Positions 1 to 14,796 of a DNA stretch of 64,000 nucleotides are shown in pieces. The position numbers and the translations under genes were made by a program. The stretch lies in the NCBI RefSeq assembly GCF_043641665.1, contig NC_092185.1, positions 25,634,629-25,698,628 of the forward strand. The letters run 5' to 3'. How positions within the stretch are numbered: position 1 is the first letter of the stretch; each line of letters begins with the position of its first letter. Source of the DNA: Enoplosus armatus. Its lineage: Eukaryota > Chordata > Actinopteri > Centrarchiformes > Enoplosidae. The notes beneath the pieces are model-generated. The model did not search any database. It was not told the origin of the DNA and saw nothing but the letters and a program-made list of their open reading frames with translations.

Positions 1-56
1 ATTATTTGACTTAAAGGAAATATTTTTGGAATTGAAGTAAACTGCAGAGAACGTCA

Positions 57-2082
<2,026 letters not shown>

Positions 2083-2210
2083 CTGTTTGTGTCTCTAGGA
2101 GACGATGCAATGCTGGCTGTCCAGTTAGATGGGGGTGATAATGGGATCACTACGGAGAAGCCCAGCTGAGCTTTATACAAGCGTTGCCAGTGCCGCCCAG
2201 AAGACAAAAC
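2083..2210 (-). other. ckap5: probable ckap5 non-coding first exon and promoter-proximal DNA
   Basis: On the minus strand a good donor (ACAG|gtattc, boundary at 2083) ends a short CpG-containing stretch that starts near 2210. It lacks an ORF and sits upstream of the ckap5 coding exon, as expected for a 5' UTR exon. The transcription start is not visible directly and the upper limit is approximate. Confidence 0.4.
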
Positions 2211-2701
2211 ACAACGTCCGGTCGGAAATAAAACGGGAACCTATAACGTTTCATTATTAATACAAAATATCGAATAAATTAATACATGTTGTGTATTAGT
2301 AAACATCTTAAATAAACCAATATTATGAAATACAGTTTAATTTATTTATCTATCTTTCTGTTCAATTGAGACATGTTGGGCTCTTATTTTAGACACATAT
2401 TAACACCGAGTTCCGGTCCTGTCACTGTTGCTCATGTCCAACTTGTTGCAGCTTTTTGAAATGCCTCCAAGGGCGGGGAGACAGAGGAGGGGCAGCGGAG
2501 ACAGGGGCACCACCCTGACTACATCATTCCTGTGTCAAATCATAGACTTTATATCTCAGTGCATGAAGAATCAAACATGGACTAGGAAACACCAACACAC
2601 ACTACAGAATGTTGGCTTCGCGTCTTTCACGTTTACATTTTACTCATTTTACTAGCGATAGTCTAATGGTTTTCCTAATTTGTCCCTTAGCAAAGGCATT
2701 G

Positions 2702-2853
2702 ATTGGTTGCATTTGAACTATGGCCCGCCCCCACGGTATGAAATTCCTTTGCTGATTGGATCATCCCATGTATCGCTTATCCTTAGAAGAGATTTGATTG
2801 GCTGCTCTGAAATTAAGCCCTCTCTGTAACTATGAAAATCTGTCCATTATTGG
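2702..2853. promoter_or_regulatory. cluster of four inverted CCAAT boxes between ckap5 and cstpp1
   Basis: ATTGG (inverted CCAAT) occurs at 2702, 2755, 2797 and 2849, spaced 53, 42 and 52 bases, with a GC-box-like cccgccccc near 2725. Regularly spaced CCAAT boxes are typical NF-Y sites in promoters of cell-cycle genes. The cluster lies in the roughly 1.5 kb between the head-to-head genes ckap5 and cstpp1. Use by either gene is inferred. Confidence 0.4.
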
Positions 2854-3744
2854 TCCGTTTCATGTATTGCCGTTACACCAACATGATTTCACTGGCTTTA
2901 GGTTATTCTTATAATTGCATATTTATATTACTTAATTATTTTTACGTTATGTATTTGTAAGGCCTGCCATGTAGTCCAGACTTTAAGACGTCTTTGATCT
3001 ACTGACAAGAATTGGGTTCTTGAATATTCTTCAATTCAAAAGCAATCACATATTTGTCCTGTAATAAACAAATACTAATTAATTTGAGTTTTCTTTCAGT
3101 TTACTGGAAAAATCATCAGGGTATGTAATGAGCACAATGTTCCATCTACAGGAAAAACACTTTCTCTTTATTTAGAAATTAGTTCAAGAACTTCTTCCTG
3201 GGACATGGGGAGCATGAGTTGCTATTTTGTGATATATTTTTGCTCAGACACAGCTCCCTTATCCATCGCAGGGTCTTGATAATAACACATCTCTGCATCC
3301 TCCATTGTCAGAATGTAGCTCTTCAACAACTGTAAATTCTAAAATAGTAGTAGAAGTCACTTAACTACAGAAAACAAGCAGTGATAAAGACCAAAATATT
3401 CTGTAACATCTGTTAGACAATTATCATCTTAAACATAGCAGCACACTGTAAGCCTAATTTCAAAGATACAGATTCAACACAGAACCACAAGCACCTTTAG
3501 TCCCCTAGAGGAACCTATGTATGCTGTGTTGTTCGGGGACATTTAATTAATGTAACTCACAACATCCTGTTTCCAAGGAAGCCAACCGTGGTCAGGACAG
3601 TTGTTGCTGTGATAGCCAGCAAAAATCCCAAGGCCGCAGAAATGAAGTGACCAAATTGCGTACATAAGCTAGCTGGACACAAGCTACACGCTACATACCG
3701 AGGGTATTCACGTTAATGTCACCGGCCACGAAAGGACGCCCAGA

Positions 3745-4161
3745 ATGAGCCGTTTTAACTCCACCGTCCCCGTCGACGAATACCTCGGTAGGTTCTGTGT
3801 TAGCTGCACAGTTGAGCTCCTCGGCTAGCTAACTCCTATTTTGTGCACATTGCAATTTTTAACAACCGCGAGCTGTCCATTCGTCATATTGCCAATTAAG
3901 TTAGCTAACTGCTAGCTAGCCAACGGCTGTGTTGTTGTTGTTGTTGTTGTTATTATTGTTATCCGTGCTTGTGTTTGTTTGCCCTCACAGCGGACAGTAA
4001 CGTGTTGTTTTACCTGAGTGACGCAGTGACCCAGCTGCTGGAACACAAAGAGGAATACACCCAGTTTGGGGTGATCCGCTACTTTGCTGAATAGTACGTG
4101 ACACCCTAAACACACCACAGGTCTGGACAGCAGAGAGGCTAATACAAGCCCATTAAATGAC

Positions 4162-4195
<34 letters not shown>

Positions 4196-4325
4196 CTCCA
4201 CCAAGGTGATGTTGGGGGAAAATTACAGAAAACAATGAAACTGGAAATTCACTAAAAATTGGCATTCACTTTCATCTTGCAAATTGCGTCAACAGCTGGT
4301 CCAATAGTAGGTCTACAGTATAGAG

Positions 4326-4366
<41 letters not shown>

Positions 4367-5177
4367 GATAAAGTGTATCAATATACATTTGTACATCTGA
4401 TCACTAGGGCTGCAACTAACGATTCTTTTCATTATCGAGTCATCCGATGCAGATTATTGTCACGATTAGTTGATGAATCTTCCAGTCTATATAATGTCAA
4501 AAAAAAAAAGAGCCCAGAGACTCTTCATTTGCTGCCATAAACGACAAAGAAAAGCAGCAAATCCTCACATATGAAGGAGCTGGAACCAGCAAATGTCTGA
4601 CGTTTCCGTTTGAAAAATGACTGGATCGATTGGCAGCTCATTTTCTTTCGGTCCAAATAGTCGATTCATTGAGTAATCGTTGCAGCTCTACTGAACACTT
4701 TTCTGTATGTAAAGGTCTACTGTCAAGAATGACATAGATACAGAAATATGCATGCTTGTGCACTGCAGGAAGCCAGTGATGCATAACAGCTAATGTAATC
4801 TAAACAGTGAGAATTTGTCATTTGTGTGTGTGTGTGTGTGTGTGTATAGTTTCAGCAGTGTGAAGAACAGTAACCACATCCTCTTCAGGGAGTACAGCTA
4901 CATCAGGGCCACTCCCCACAACAGAGTCTCCTTCATCAGAGTCTTCTGGAGGTGCTACAGACAGATTGGCAAGAGTGGAGGTGAGTGAGAGCCAGAAGCC
5001 ATTAGAACAGGACCTTTAGCGTTAAATCGCTGGTTCACTGACGTATATTCTGTAACTTAAACAGGGTTTTCTGTCTTGTTGTGCTCCAGACTTACTGTCC
5101 ATGCTGGAGTTCAGGTCTCTGCTGCAGTTATTGTGTCCAGACTTCCCAGTGGAGATGGTGCAGAGTGCAGCCAAGTC

Positions 5178-5212
<35 letters not shown>

Positions 5213-8200
5213 CACACTACACTCTTTTCCTTTTCTTTTTTTTTTTAATTTTTAATTTTATTTAGATTTCCCAATATGTAATATGATAATATATCATATA
5301 CAAGCGTTTCAAAATTGGATGTCTGAAAAGCGCTTTCAGTCGCCCAATTTAGAATATAATGATGTTAAATTTGGAGTTATAATGGAGGATTAAAAAATGC
5401 ACAACAGCCTGATTATTATGGCTAAACAATTTATCCACAGATGTAGATTTATTAATGCCAGGCCACTTTTCTTTGTCCTCATGAATGGGTTATCAAATTT
5501 CAAGGAAGCACTGAAATGTGCAAGCCTCGGACATTTACAAAAACCATACATATATTGATTTCCGATCAGACCTCGGACCCTTTTTATTTATTTTTGTGTA
5601 TTTCTATTGTTCTAAGCTCAGTCTGTGAATTCAACTGTTTGTACTTTGTTACCAACTTATATTGTAATAGTTGCCAAACTTTTATTTTTCTAAATAAAGG
5701 TATTAAAAAAAAAAACATCGCAACGACAGCACACATTTACCCACATATGAGACAAACAAGCTCAGTATCTTGACTTCAATGAAGTGTGTGATGCGTCATA
5801 TATATATCTCTTTCAATGACGCCCATCTTTTGATTCTTCTCCAATGGAAAGTCTGAAGGGGATTCTCCAGTCTTAACTGGTTTTAGGTCGACATAGATAT
5901 TCGTTTGGTACATAGATGTAGGAAGGGATGAGGAGCCCATTTGGTCCAAGATGTTGAATAGAATACCTGGAGCTTTCTTGGGGGCAAATGTTTGAGTTTA
6001 AATCCTCATCTTTCAGAATGATGCCGGGTTTGGCTTGTGTTCATTTTCTAAGACCTGCTGAGCGCTTACCCAGTTTATTTGCCAATAGATGAACTGCTTT
6101 GAAGGAAATCTCTAATTATTGGCCCTCATTTAAATGGACAGCTCACCCCAAAATCAAAAAATACATATTTTCCCTCTGTTTTGGTGCGAGTTGCCGGGTT
6201 TAGGAAATCATGGCCCGGAACTATTTTCTTTCCGCTGAACGACACCCGCTCAGGTGAGCTAGCTGGCGTTGCAGCTCAGCCGAGGAGGACGCCATCCGTG
6301 TCCATGAGGAGATGCACGCTTCCCTTCTGCGCTGTGATATGTTGCACGCCACTCAGGTGTTTTGGTTCTTATGCACATGCTGTTTTATCTGTGACATGTG
6401 TTGCTGCCAGGGTAGTCGGGTCCCTAAACGACCGGTTCACTGTTTTTTATTTTCTGGTCCTGCAGGGTTGCTCTGATGGATGACACCGTGGACTGTCTGA
6501 TGTCTTTCTCCGATTTTCTTTACGCCTTCCAGCTGCAGTTCTACTACCAAGGTGCGATAGAAAACTGTCTGGGCTCATACTTTCAGTCCACCCAGTTTGG
6601 CTTGTAACGCTTACTGACACGGGTGTGTTAGCGATCTCATTATTATTGAAATAGAAAAACATTTTAAGGAGTAGTTTTAAAGTTAGAAAGCTCGACAATG
6701 TTTAATATGTCGAGCTTTGACCATGTTTTCATTATGGATTGATTGTTGGTAAAAAATTCTCTGATTGTTGATTAAATAGTTTTCGGCAGAGGGATAAATG
6801 TACACTCTGTGGTCAGATATCTGATGTGAAAATAATAACTGATAACCCTGACTTCCGACCGCCCCCGTTGTCCCCTGTGCCTGTAGAGTTCCTGGACAGC
6901 GTGCTGGTGATCTACCAGGATCTGTTATCGGGGAAGAGCCCTAACACCGTCATCGTCCCCACGTCCACCTCCATCGAGCAGCTCCCCTCTGTGGCTGCAG
7001 AGGAGAACGACAAGGAGGAGGAGGAGCAGCGGCAGGACGGGGTGGAGCCGTCCACGCTGGCTCAGTGCATAGATGCCCTCTGTGACAGGTTCAAACGCAG
7101 GTAGAATAACGCACGCACATTCTCAGTTCTCACTCGCTGGGTTCAGACACCCTCTAGAAACTTGCTTTTTGGTATTATAGTATATGTAGTATTCACAAGA
7201 AAAGACTGCCAGTATATGGAAGGCCAGAGAGGCCAAAAGTGTCCTCATTTCCCGACACACTTCTAAACATACCGTGAAAGTATCTGTATTGCAGTTATTA
7301 TTTGTTTTCATCAAGATAAATATGAAGTATAATACAAAATTCAATTCAAGTTTCAAAATGTAGTTAAATAAAACCCTTTAAAAAAAAAGTTACAAAATTA
7401 AAAGAATGCAACATCAAATCATACATTTTGAATTAAAAATACAAATACAAACTAAAACACTGAAAATGATATGAATAATTTGAAGAAGCAATTTAAGAAT
7501 AGATGATAATCATCATTAAAATGAAAACCTCAGCATCATGTGAATGATATTAATCACCTTACCAATTCCACACTCCCATTAAAAGCTATGGTTTTACAGC
7601 TATTGGCTATTATTACAGATTAGCAGATGGTAATAATTGTTAAAAAATGAATAGAATTATTTGTTCATATATATTGACCCCGTCTCGCAGTGCATTTCAT
7701 GAATAAAATCGTCCAATCACATACCAGTCTAGGAGGAAGAGGGCCAATCGATTCTGAATCCAAATTTTGCAATCCCCTCCCATCTGTTGAATGAGCGCTC
7801 TGTCGCTGTCCCTGGGCGTGTCCCCCCCCCCCCCCCCCCACGGCCTCATGTGCAGTGTGCAGCTGGGCTGAACACCAACAGGAGTAGTGTTGTTGTGCGG
7901 GTTAGGGTTTGGACTTGACTGTTTGTGTCTGTGTGTAGTCACCCTCCCAGGTCCTGTATGAGGGAAGCACTGGAACAGACTGACAAAGTCTCTTACTACA
8001 GCTTCCTAATGAGCCTGGCTAAACATGAGACCATCAACCAAACGATTGGTAAGTTTGACATTCCACGTTACCCTACTACTACTACTACTACTACTACTGC
8101 TACCGATTATATTCACTTATATACTTATATACATTACTAAATGAAGTGTAGACTTGAGACTGGTCTGCTGTGAGTCCTGATAGATTTGATCCTTCCACAG

Positions 8201-8871
8201 TATTTATACCGAGAGCTGCTTTAGAAATGAGCCTTTTTGTTATAAAAAGAATTTCCCTATACACATAAATGAGTGGCTTTAATGGTTTCGGCCCATTGAA
8301 CAGCGCGGCCAGCAGCTGGAGCTGCAGCAGTGGCTGTGGCACGCAGCTCACGGTGGCAATTAAGGCACTTTCAAATCCTAAGCGCCGGATTGCCACAATG
8401 TTTTACAGCTACTGCTGTGACCACTTCACGTTATAAAGTTGTTATGGTGAGCTTGTCAGCAAGCAGTTGCTTGTGTACACATCACGCAGGCACGGAGCAA
8501 CATTGTCATTCCATTTGAAGTCGTGTTTGTAGCCGCCTGATCTCCTTTTACATCTCCCCACCAGCTCCTGAGAAACACACCTGGTTCTTCAGCCGCCGAA
8601 TGCTCCGCTGTGCTCACCAGCTAGTTGCTAACTGTGTTTGGTGCTGACGGGGCAGATAGCGCGTACCGTGGTTTATCGGAGCAGCTGGCCACAGGTGTTG
8701 ACGAGAGCGTTGAGGCTGAACAAACACAGCCAACGTGCTGTAAAAAACCAAAACAATTGCATATTCATTAACACAGCTTTAAACACCTCTTTCTGCAGGA
8801 GCGTTACCCAGCAAGGCAGACTTTCTCATTGACCCAGAGATGGACCAGGAACTGGACAAACTGTGAGGACG

Positions 8872-8928
<57 letters not shown>

Positions 8929-9253
8929 ACACACAGTTGACTGTATCATAACAAGCCGACTGAACACGCTTTTCTTTTTCTTTCCTTTAGCTGTGCCGCT
9001 CTCATTCCGTTGTCCTCATCTTTTCCCTTTTTTTATTTTTGCCTTTCTTTAAAACGTGTCTTCTCTTTGTCCCGTGCTGTCCAGAATCGCCCAGATCTCG
9101 GTGAGCCCCAGCAGCAACAGCAGCGGCAGCGCGGTCGGGGGGCTGAAAGAGGTGCAGCGGAAGGCCTCCCCCAGGAGGAACATCCACCACAGGAGGAAGA
9201 TGGAGGTGGAAAGCGATGGCTCCACAGAAGAGACCGACTCTTCTGAAAACTGA
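3745..9253 (+). CDS. cstpp1: cstpp1 (C11orf49): centriolar satellite-associated tubulin polyglutamylase complex regulator
   Basis: Nine coding exons: 3745-3787, 3991-4093, 4850-4980, 5090-5174, 6466-6551, 6887-7100, 7939-8048, 8799-8862, 9085-9253. All have GT-AG borders and compatible phases, giving 334 aa (human about 331). Residues resembling remembered human CSTPP1 include HILFREYSYI.ATPHNRVSF, LLQLLCPDFP, DCLMSFSDFLYAFQ, DLLSGKSPNTVIVPTS and the C-terminus ESDGSTEETDSSEN. The family product sits at centriolar satellites and controls localisation of the tubulin polyglutamylase complex, so it affects microtubule glutamylation. An acidic insert (EENDKEEEEQ) in exon 6 replaces a less acidic human loop. 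Intron 2 carries a MITE, intron 4 a LINE relic and intron 8 a long CA repeat. The poly(A) signal is at 9799. Confidence 0.93.
4328..4362. repeat. (AT)n microsatellite in cstpp1 intron 2
   Basis: About 17 AT units. A shorter interrupted AT tract lies at 4160-4196. Confidence 0.9.
4406..4690. mobile_element. MITE-like non-autonomous DNA element (agggctgcaac ends)
   Basis: The left end agggctgcaactaacgatt and the right end gattgagtaatcgttgcagctct-type sequence are imperfect inverted repeats. The body contains the 'attatcga' and 'gtcgattcattga' motifs I know from a very common dispersed teleost repeat. It has no coding capacity. The superfamily is not assigned from sequence alone. Confidence 0.7.
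5403..5716 (+). mobile_element. LINE (L1-like) ORF2 3' fragment with poly(A)
   Basis: Plus-strand translation from about 5403 gives MAKQFIHRCRFINARPLFF and then LMNGLSNFKEAL. This resembles the C-terminal end of fish L1-type ORF2 (IHKC....PLF motif). It is followed by an A+T-rich tail with aataaag and a poly(A) run at 5706-5716. It is a 5'-truncated dead copy in cstpp1 intron 4. Confidence 0.55.
7822..7839. repeat. poly-C tract (18)
   Basis: Uninterrupted C run in cstpp1 intron 6, one of at least ten mono-C/G tracts of 14 bases or more in the window. Confidence 0.95.
8874..8925. repeat. (CA)26 microsatellite
   Basis: Pure CA repeat starting 12 bases after the donor of cstpp1 exon 8. Confidence 0.95.
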
Positions 9254-9804
9254 CCACGCTGGGACCTCGCATGTTAAGTCCAGAACACACTGTGGCTGTA
9301 TGGTCAACCGTTTGCTATGTAAACCCACACTAGAGAACGCCGAGCACGCCATCGTCTTCTTTTTGTCCAGCCTCATCATGAAACACGAAGTCCACGGAAA
9401 GCTGCTCCTCATCAAGCAAAACGAGGTGTCTCTGCCTGGTTGTACAGAGTGACCGAGATAGGAACCTCCTGTAAATGCTTGATTATGTCATAAAAAGAGC
9501 TGCACGTGATGTTAGAAAACCTAACTTATTACCTTTTCTGTTTTTGGTGGATGTGTGTTACTGCTGCTTTAAACCTTTCCGTCAAAAATGGTGGCCACAA
9601 ACCCTCGACTTTAACGCCGTTAAGTTTCCTGAAGAAAGTGCAAAGTTGTAAGTCCGAAATCGATTACAACGGCGGATAAATGTTCTTCCCTGTTGAAGAA
9701 CAGGGACTGCTTTCTACTGGTGAAAAGAATGGCGTCGAGTTTAGCACGTGAACGTGACACGACACACATGTACGAAGATCCTTACTCGCACTGTGAACAA
9801 TAAA
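9254..9804 (+). promoter_or_regulatory. cstpp1: cstpp1 3' UTR with AATAAA at 9799
   Basis: Begins after the TGA at 9251-9253. The first clear AATAAA is at 9799-9804, giving a 3' UTR of roughly 550-570 bases. Transcript ends were not measured, so the end is inferred. Confidence 0.55.
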
Positions 9805-10590
9805 GGTGAAAGAAGAACTGCGGTGCCTGATGCGGTTACTTTCTGTTGGTCACCGTTAACTGATATCTCACTCACGTGGGATGTTTTATTGATTTTATTA
9901 AGAGGGCTCTTCGAGCGACTTGGTGTTGTACTTGCATTGTGTTGGGGAGGGACGCAAGAGACGGGTAAAACAAAAGTAAGGTCAAAATTGATGCTGCGGA
10001 GTCCCAAGATATCCAAGACTTTTAGTCCCTAGCCGGGGGTTAAACTCCCAACTGGGCAAAATAAGAGAAGACACCCGGGGTGCATGGACCGGGGGTTTGT
10101 TTTGATATACCATATTATTTTCTTTTAATACATCCGATTGCCGTGGGCCCAAATCTCAACATATACTTTACATTCCAACAAATGAAATGATGACCTCTTG
10201 TCTTTATAAAACCATTATGGTGGTGCACCACCTCAGACAGTTAAAAGACCTAGGATTATAATGGCTATAATATAAAGGATCCTCACCAGCCCTGCAACAG
10301 ACGTGTGCGCATGTATACATGCATTGATACTTATTATTACATTTATTTAAAATGTTGAGATTTGATCCTTAACGTTTCAGTTTTAACAAACCCTCATCTT
10401 TGAACTCTTATTCTAATGAGCCTCTCGACACTATCCTCCGTCACATCCTGTACAGTACGCCACCCCGCCAGCTCTGAAAGTAGCCGGTTCAGTGCATCAA
10501 ATCGAGTCCACAATCACTAATAGAAATGTGGTAGACTTAGCGACTTGTATTCTATAAAGACCCTTTGCTCTTAAGTGCAGTTGTAAACGT
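9805..10590. other. spacer between convergent cstpp1 and mapk8ip1
   Basis: No coding exon, RNA gene or clear repeat seen. The two flanking genes converge on this stretch. Confidence 0.5.
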
Positions 10591-10591
10591 G

Positions 10592-13500
10592 ATTTATTGA
10601 CAAGTATCACCACCATCGTTATCACCGGTCTGTGCGTCCTCTGTGCGTCTTCATTTTACAACATCGATATCATGCGGTGTTACACCCAGGTTTTTTGGTC
10701 AAACCAACAGCATACAATATAATAAGTCCTATACAAACATACATACATACAGTATCTATACAGGATATATCTATGTTGATGAGTCATGTCCAGTGGATCC
10801 CCATGGTGTTAGAATCACAAAAGTGGAATACATAGAAAGGACACTTTCTGGTGGATCAGAGCAACTTCCTGGGGGTGCGCCTCGGATGGCTGGCATGGAA
10901 ATGAACATGAGGTGGACTGTGGACTTTTAAATAGGCTTTTGCCATGTCCGGACAACAGAGACTCTCTATATATATATATATATCCATCATAAGTGAACTT
11001 ATATTTTGACAATGTCGCATGTCTGTCACGTGAGCGGATCATTTTCATACCATTCTGAAATTAGTGGAAGACAATGGCTGTCCTCTCTAGGCCACAAAAG
11101 CAGCAAGATCATGGGACGAAAAAAGTCTCCACAAAAATCTGAGCTAAGACCACTGCCAGGACCAGTGCTACTATAACCCTATTGCATTACAGTCGTCTTC
11201 AATTAACATCTTCCCGTAGAAAACTGGTGTAATATTGACCGGTTCTACAGGAAATGTGACATCCAGTCAAACAGCATTGGACCACAGTGACTGACTGAAA
11301 GACAACACCAGTTCCGTATACCAGTTAAACCCTTACATCAGAGTCCCAGTGACATACCTTCACATTCCATAGCAGCCATCTCAGGCGAACCAAGTCATAT
11401 CCAGCTCCGTGACCACTCATTAGAGATAAGGGGGGGGGGGTAAGAGAGACTTTATTGTCATCCATCTGTATACAGCGCAGGAAGGTACAGAGAGGAATGA
11501 AACTGTGTTTCTCCTGGTCCCCGGCGCACAAACGAAAAGACCGAACGGTAGTGAAGAAGCACTGGCGCTACACATGAGGTGCAAGGTACAAAAGCGATAC
11601 GCAGAACGGGGTACGAAACGAGGTACAAACATGAAGCACAATATGCAGGACATCGTCTGTCGTCTGAGCGAGACTGGCCGTTGTTACTACGAGTCAGTGG
11701 CGAGGACGGTCATCATCACTACACCAGAAAAAAAAAAAAAGAACAAACATAGGCACTGTTTTTTTTAACACAAAACATTTCGGGGGTTCATTTCCATCGG
11801 CTTTACCTGCTCAAATCTACACACATCATTTAGTTAGACTGCTCGTGCAGACGGTTTCCGACCGGCTGGGAGTCCTGGGGCAGCAGGTCTGCAGGTTGAC
11901 CCCCAACTTCAGTCCTAGATTTGAGCAGGCAATGCGAAAGAGCTGATCGACTCGGACACGACTGACACGACAACGATCCACCATCCCACCAGTCTGTTCT
12001 GTTGCACACATTGTGAAATTGCACAGCGTCATTCGGGCCTGTTGTTACGCATTAGTTTGGGGTCAGGGACCACCAGAGAAAACCCTACGTAAAAAGGGTC
12101 TGTCGTCAGGACCACCGTTTGGAAGATTAGGAACGTCAAGCAGCAAAAAAGAGAAACGAGGCACCTTAACAGCAACTTCCAAAGGTCTTCTTTAACGGTA
12201 GATTGTCAAGTCCGGGGGGTTAGAAGATACATAATACATAATATACTTATATATATATTTTTTTTTTGGAAATACCAATCTGTCCTCTTCTGTGCAAAGA
12301 AACAAGCAAGTCCATTTGTTTATTCTGTATTACACTAAGCACTGCCTTTTATACTGTGGCTGTAAGAAGCCCTTCTTTGCCGTGAAGTCGAGGACAAAGC
12401 TAATTTAAAGACAGAAGATTTACCTTCTTTTAAAAAAAATTTAAAAAAAACATGCAGTGTTGCTTTTGTTCTTAGATTCCCATATCGTAAGTTTTATTTT
12501 ATTCCAGGCCCCCTTTACTTTAGAACATTAGAATTTCATTTTTTGGTCAAAAAGGAATGAATGCAGTTAAGTAAGAGAAGGTATAGACACATTACATACA
12601 AATCTTACATAAGCAGCTGTGGTTTGCTACTACTGAAAATTTCATGCATAATCTGATATCAAAATGTGCGATGCAATATGACTTTCGTAAAGTTTCGCTT
12701 GTAGGCAACAAACTTAGGAAACATAGGAAAGTTTGCAAATTGGAATTGAAGACTAACTTTTGAGAATGCACTGGCAATAATTCAGCGTGCCGCAACATAA
12801 ACATGTGACTGCAAATCAAATATCGAAGTACTGCTGTAAGGAAACACTGATTTCGAATCGATCTGTGAATTTGTTTTTCCATGTTATTGACTAATCTGTT
12901 CGCTTATGAAACGCCACCCCCCCCCCCCCCCAAAAAAAAAAGAAAATGACAAAGGCTCATCATAAATTCTCTTGTCTGACCAACGATCCCAAAAAAATAA
13001 AAAATACTGTGTTTTTACAGATGTCAACGTCTTTTTATATATAATATCGGACAGACTGGCATGAAATTTTGTTGACATGTACGGATCCCCGAAGGAGGAA
13101 TCCTGATGACCCCCCCCCCCCCCCCCCCCATGTTGAGGATGGATTCCCTGACTTTTCATCTACCTGCAAAAATGATAACACTCCCATCAGCCTCAGCTCG
13201 ACTGTGTTTAGCTGCTAAAATTAGCACCACTGTGCACACGTTATGGAACCGACATTAGCATTTACAATGGCAGAACACACAGCCTCACAGAGCTGCTAAC
13301 GTGCTTGGTGACCCTTGTGTGATATAAACGTTCTGTCGTTAAATTAACTCCACAGTCCTGTAGGCTGTCCGTGTGGTTTTACATCCAATATTTGACGCAT
13401 AGTTACACAGAATCCATTGTAGACCATAAAATATATCAATATCGGATATTTGTGTGTTTGGGTGGGTTTATGTTACATTTGTTCTCGTTGTACGGAACGT

Positions 13501-13721
13501 CTCCTGCGTTCCTATCGACCCGTAGAGGTATTTATATTGTGACACGGTCGAAGGGGGGGAAAAGCTCGCCGCGTCGCCGGACGCGGCTAAGAAACGAAAT
13601 CCACCATGCAAGTACTCTGACGTAGGAGATAATATATCTGTGGTCCAAGTTTGTGGTGTAAGGCCCAGGCTTACATGCACGTAGTGAGTATTCAGTACAC
13701 AGCGTGGCTGGAGGAGAGGTG
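10592..13721 (-). other. mapk8ip1: probable mapk8ip1 3' UTR
   Basis: No exon-like coding signal is found between the mapk8ip1 stop codon (13722-13724) and a minus-strand AATAAA (tttatt on plus at about 10592). A long 3' UTR is the simplest reading, but alternative poly(A) sites are possible. It contains poly-C/G runs (11430, 12907, 13110-13129), an AT stretch near 10968 and, around 11440-11540, a segment with 'agactttattgtcat' that resembles the 3' end of a dispersed fish retroposon. Confidence 0.4.
13110..13129. repeat. poly-C tract (20)
   Basis: Uninterrupted C run in the presumed mapk8ip1 3' UTR (G-rich in the transcript). Confidence 0.95.
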
Positions 13722-14227
13722 TTATTCGATGAAGATGTCTTCGGTGGGACAGGAGTAGCCGATGTGTTCCTTGTAGTACTGCTGGAACGCCCTCCTGTGG
13801 GACACACCGGAGAGGAGAATTAGGAAACAGCAACGTGGCGTCATCATCTGCCGCTCTGCGCTTTGGACGGAGCCCAGCACCGCCCCCAATGTAACGGAAA
13901 TGTTATTCCATCGTAAGTAAGAAGAAAAAAGGAAGTGTTGCTGATGCGTTAAGATGTACTGTATTTCCGGTAACCGTAATAATCATGCAGGTATTCTGCC
14001 CCCCCCCCCCACCGACTTGAGTCGGAACAAACTTTTAAATGAGGCCTTGTAGATCTAATATGACTGGGTTGCTTATTTCTCGCCTCAAATTGGTTCAGAA
14101 ACAGGTTTTGCCAGCGCTTTGCATTGTGGGGACACAGCATGCGAGGTAGACCGCTCCGACGCAGACTGGAGATTTATTTATTTGCCTACTGCATGCTGCA
14201 TGCTACATTTAGGCCAAAATCTGTTTG

Positions 14228-14273
<46 letters not shown>

Positions 14274-14747
14274 GTGCGCCTTTTCACCGGAACTACTTTC
14301 TACGGAAGAAATAGTCCCTATGTTACGCAGCATGTGCTTTGGACAGATAACCACTATGTGGAGCAGAATAGAAAACGCGTCTTACCCTACAGACTCGGCC
14401 AGGGGGTGTAACGTCGTCTCCGACAGCATCACGTGACAGGCAAAGCGCTGCTGGTCAGGGTGTTTGGTGATGAAACCAAAATACCTGCGGCGCAAATAAT
14501 CAGAGTCACTCAGGACATTTTGACAATTTAGAGAGTTTAATGCAGACCACGAAATGGACTGCGAGAAAAAAAAAAAAAGTACAATTTAACGCCGCGTGGC
14601 GACTTGATTACATCAAATGATGCCCGTAAAAGCAGTTCGACTCACTTGCTGTGTTTTGGATGACAGCCACAGAATGAGATGTTCTTCAGCTGGAAGAAAT
14701 GGAAACACTGGTCCCCCTGACGGAGACCGAGACAGAGAGAGAGAGAG

Positions 14748-14796
<49 letters not shown>

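Noticed and set aside
6826..7104. ORF beginning MKIITDNPDF as a gene start
   Set aside because: It is cstpp1 exon 6 (6887-7100) plus flanking intron; the exon joins in phase to its neighbours.
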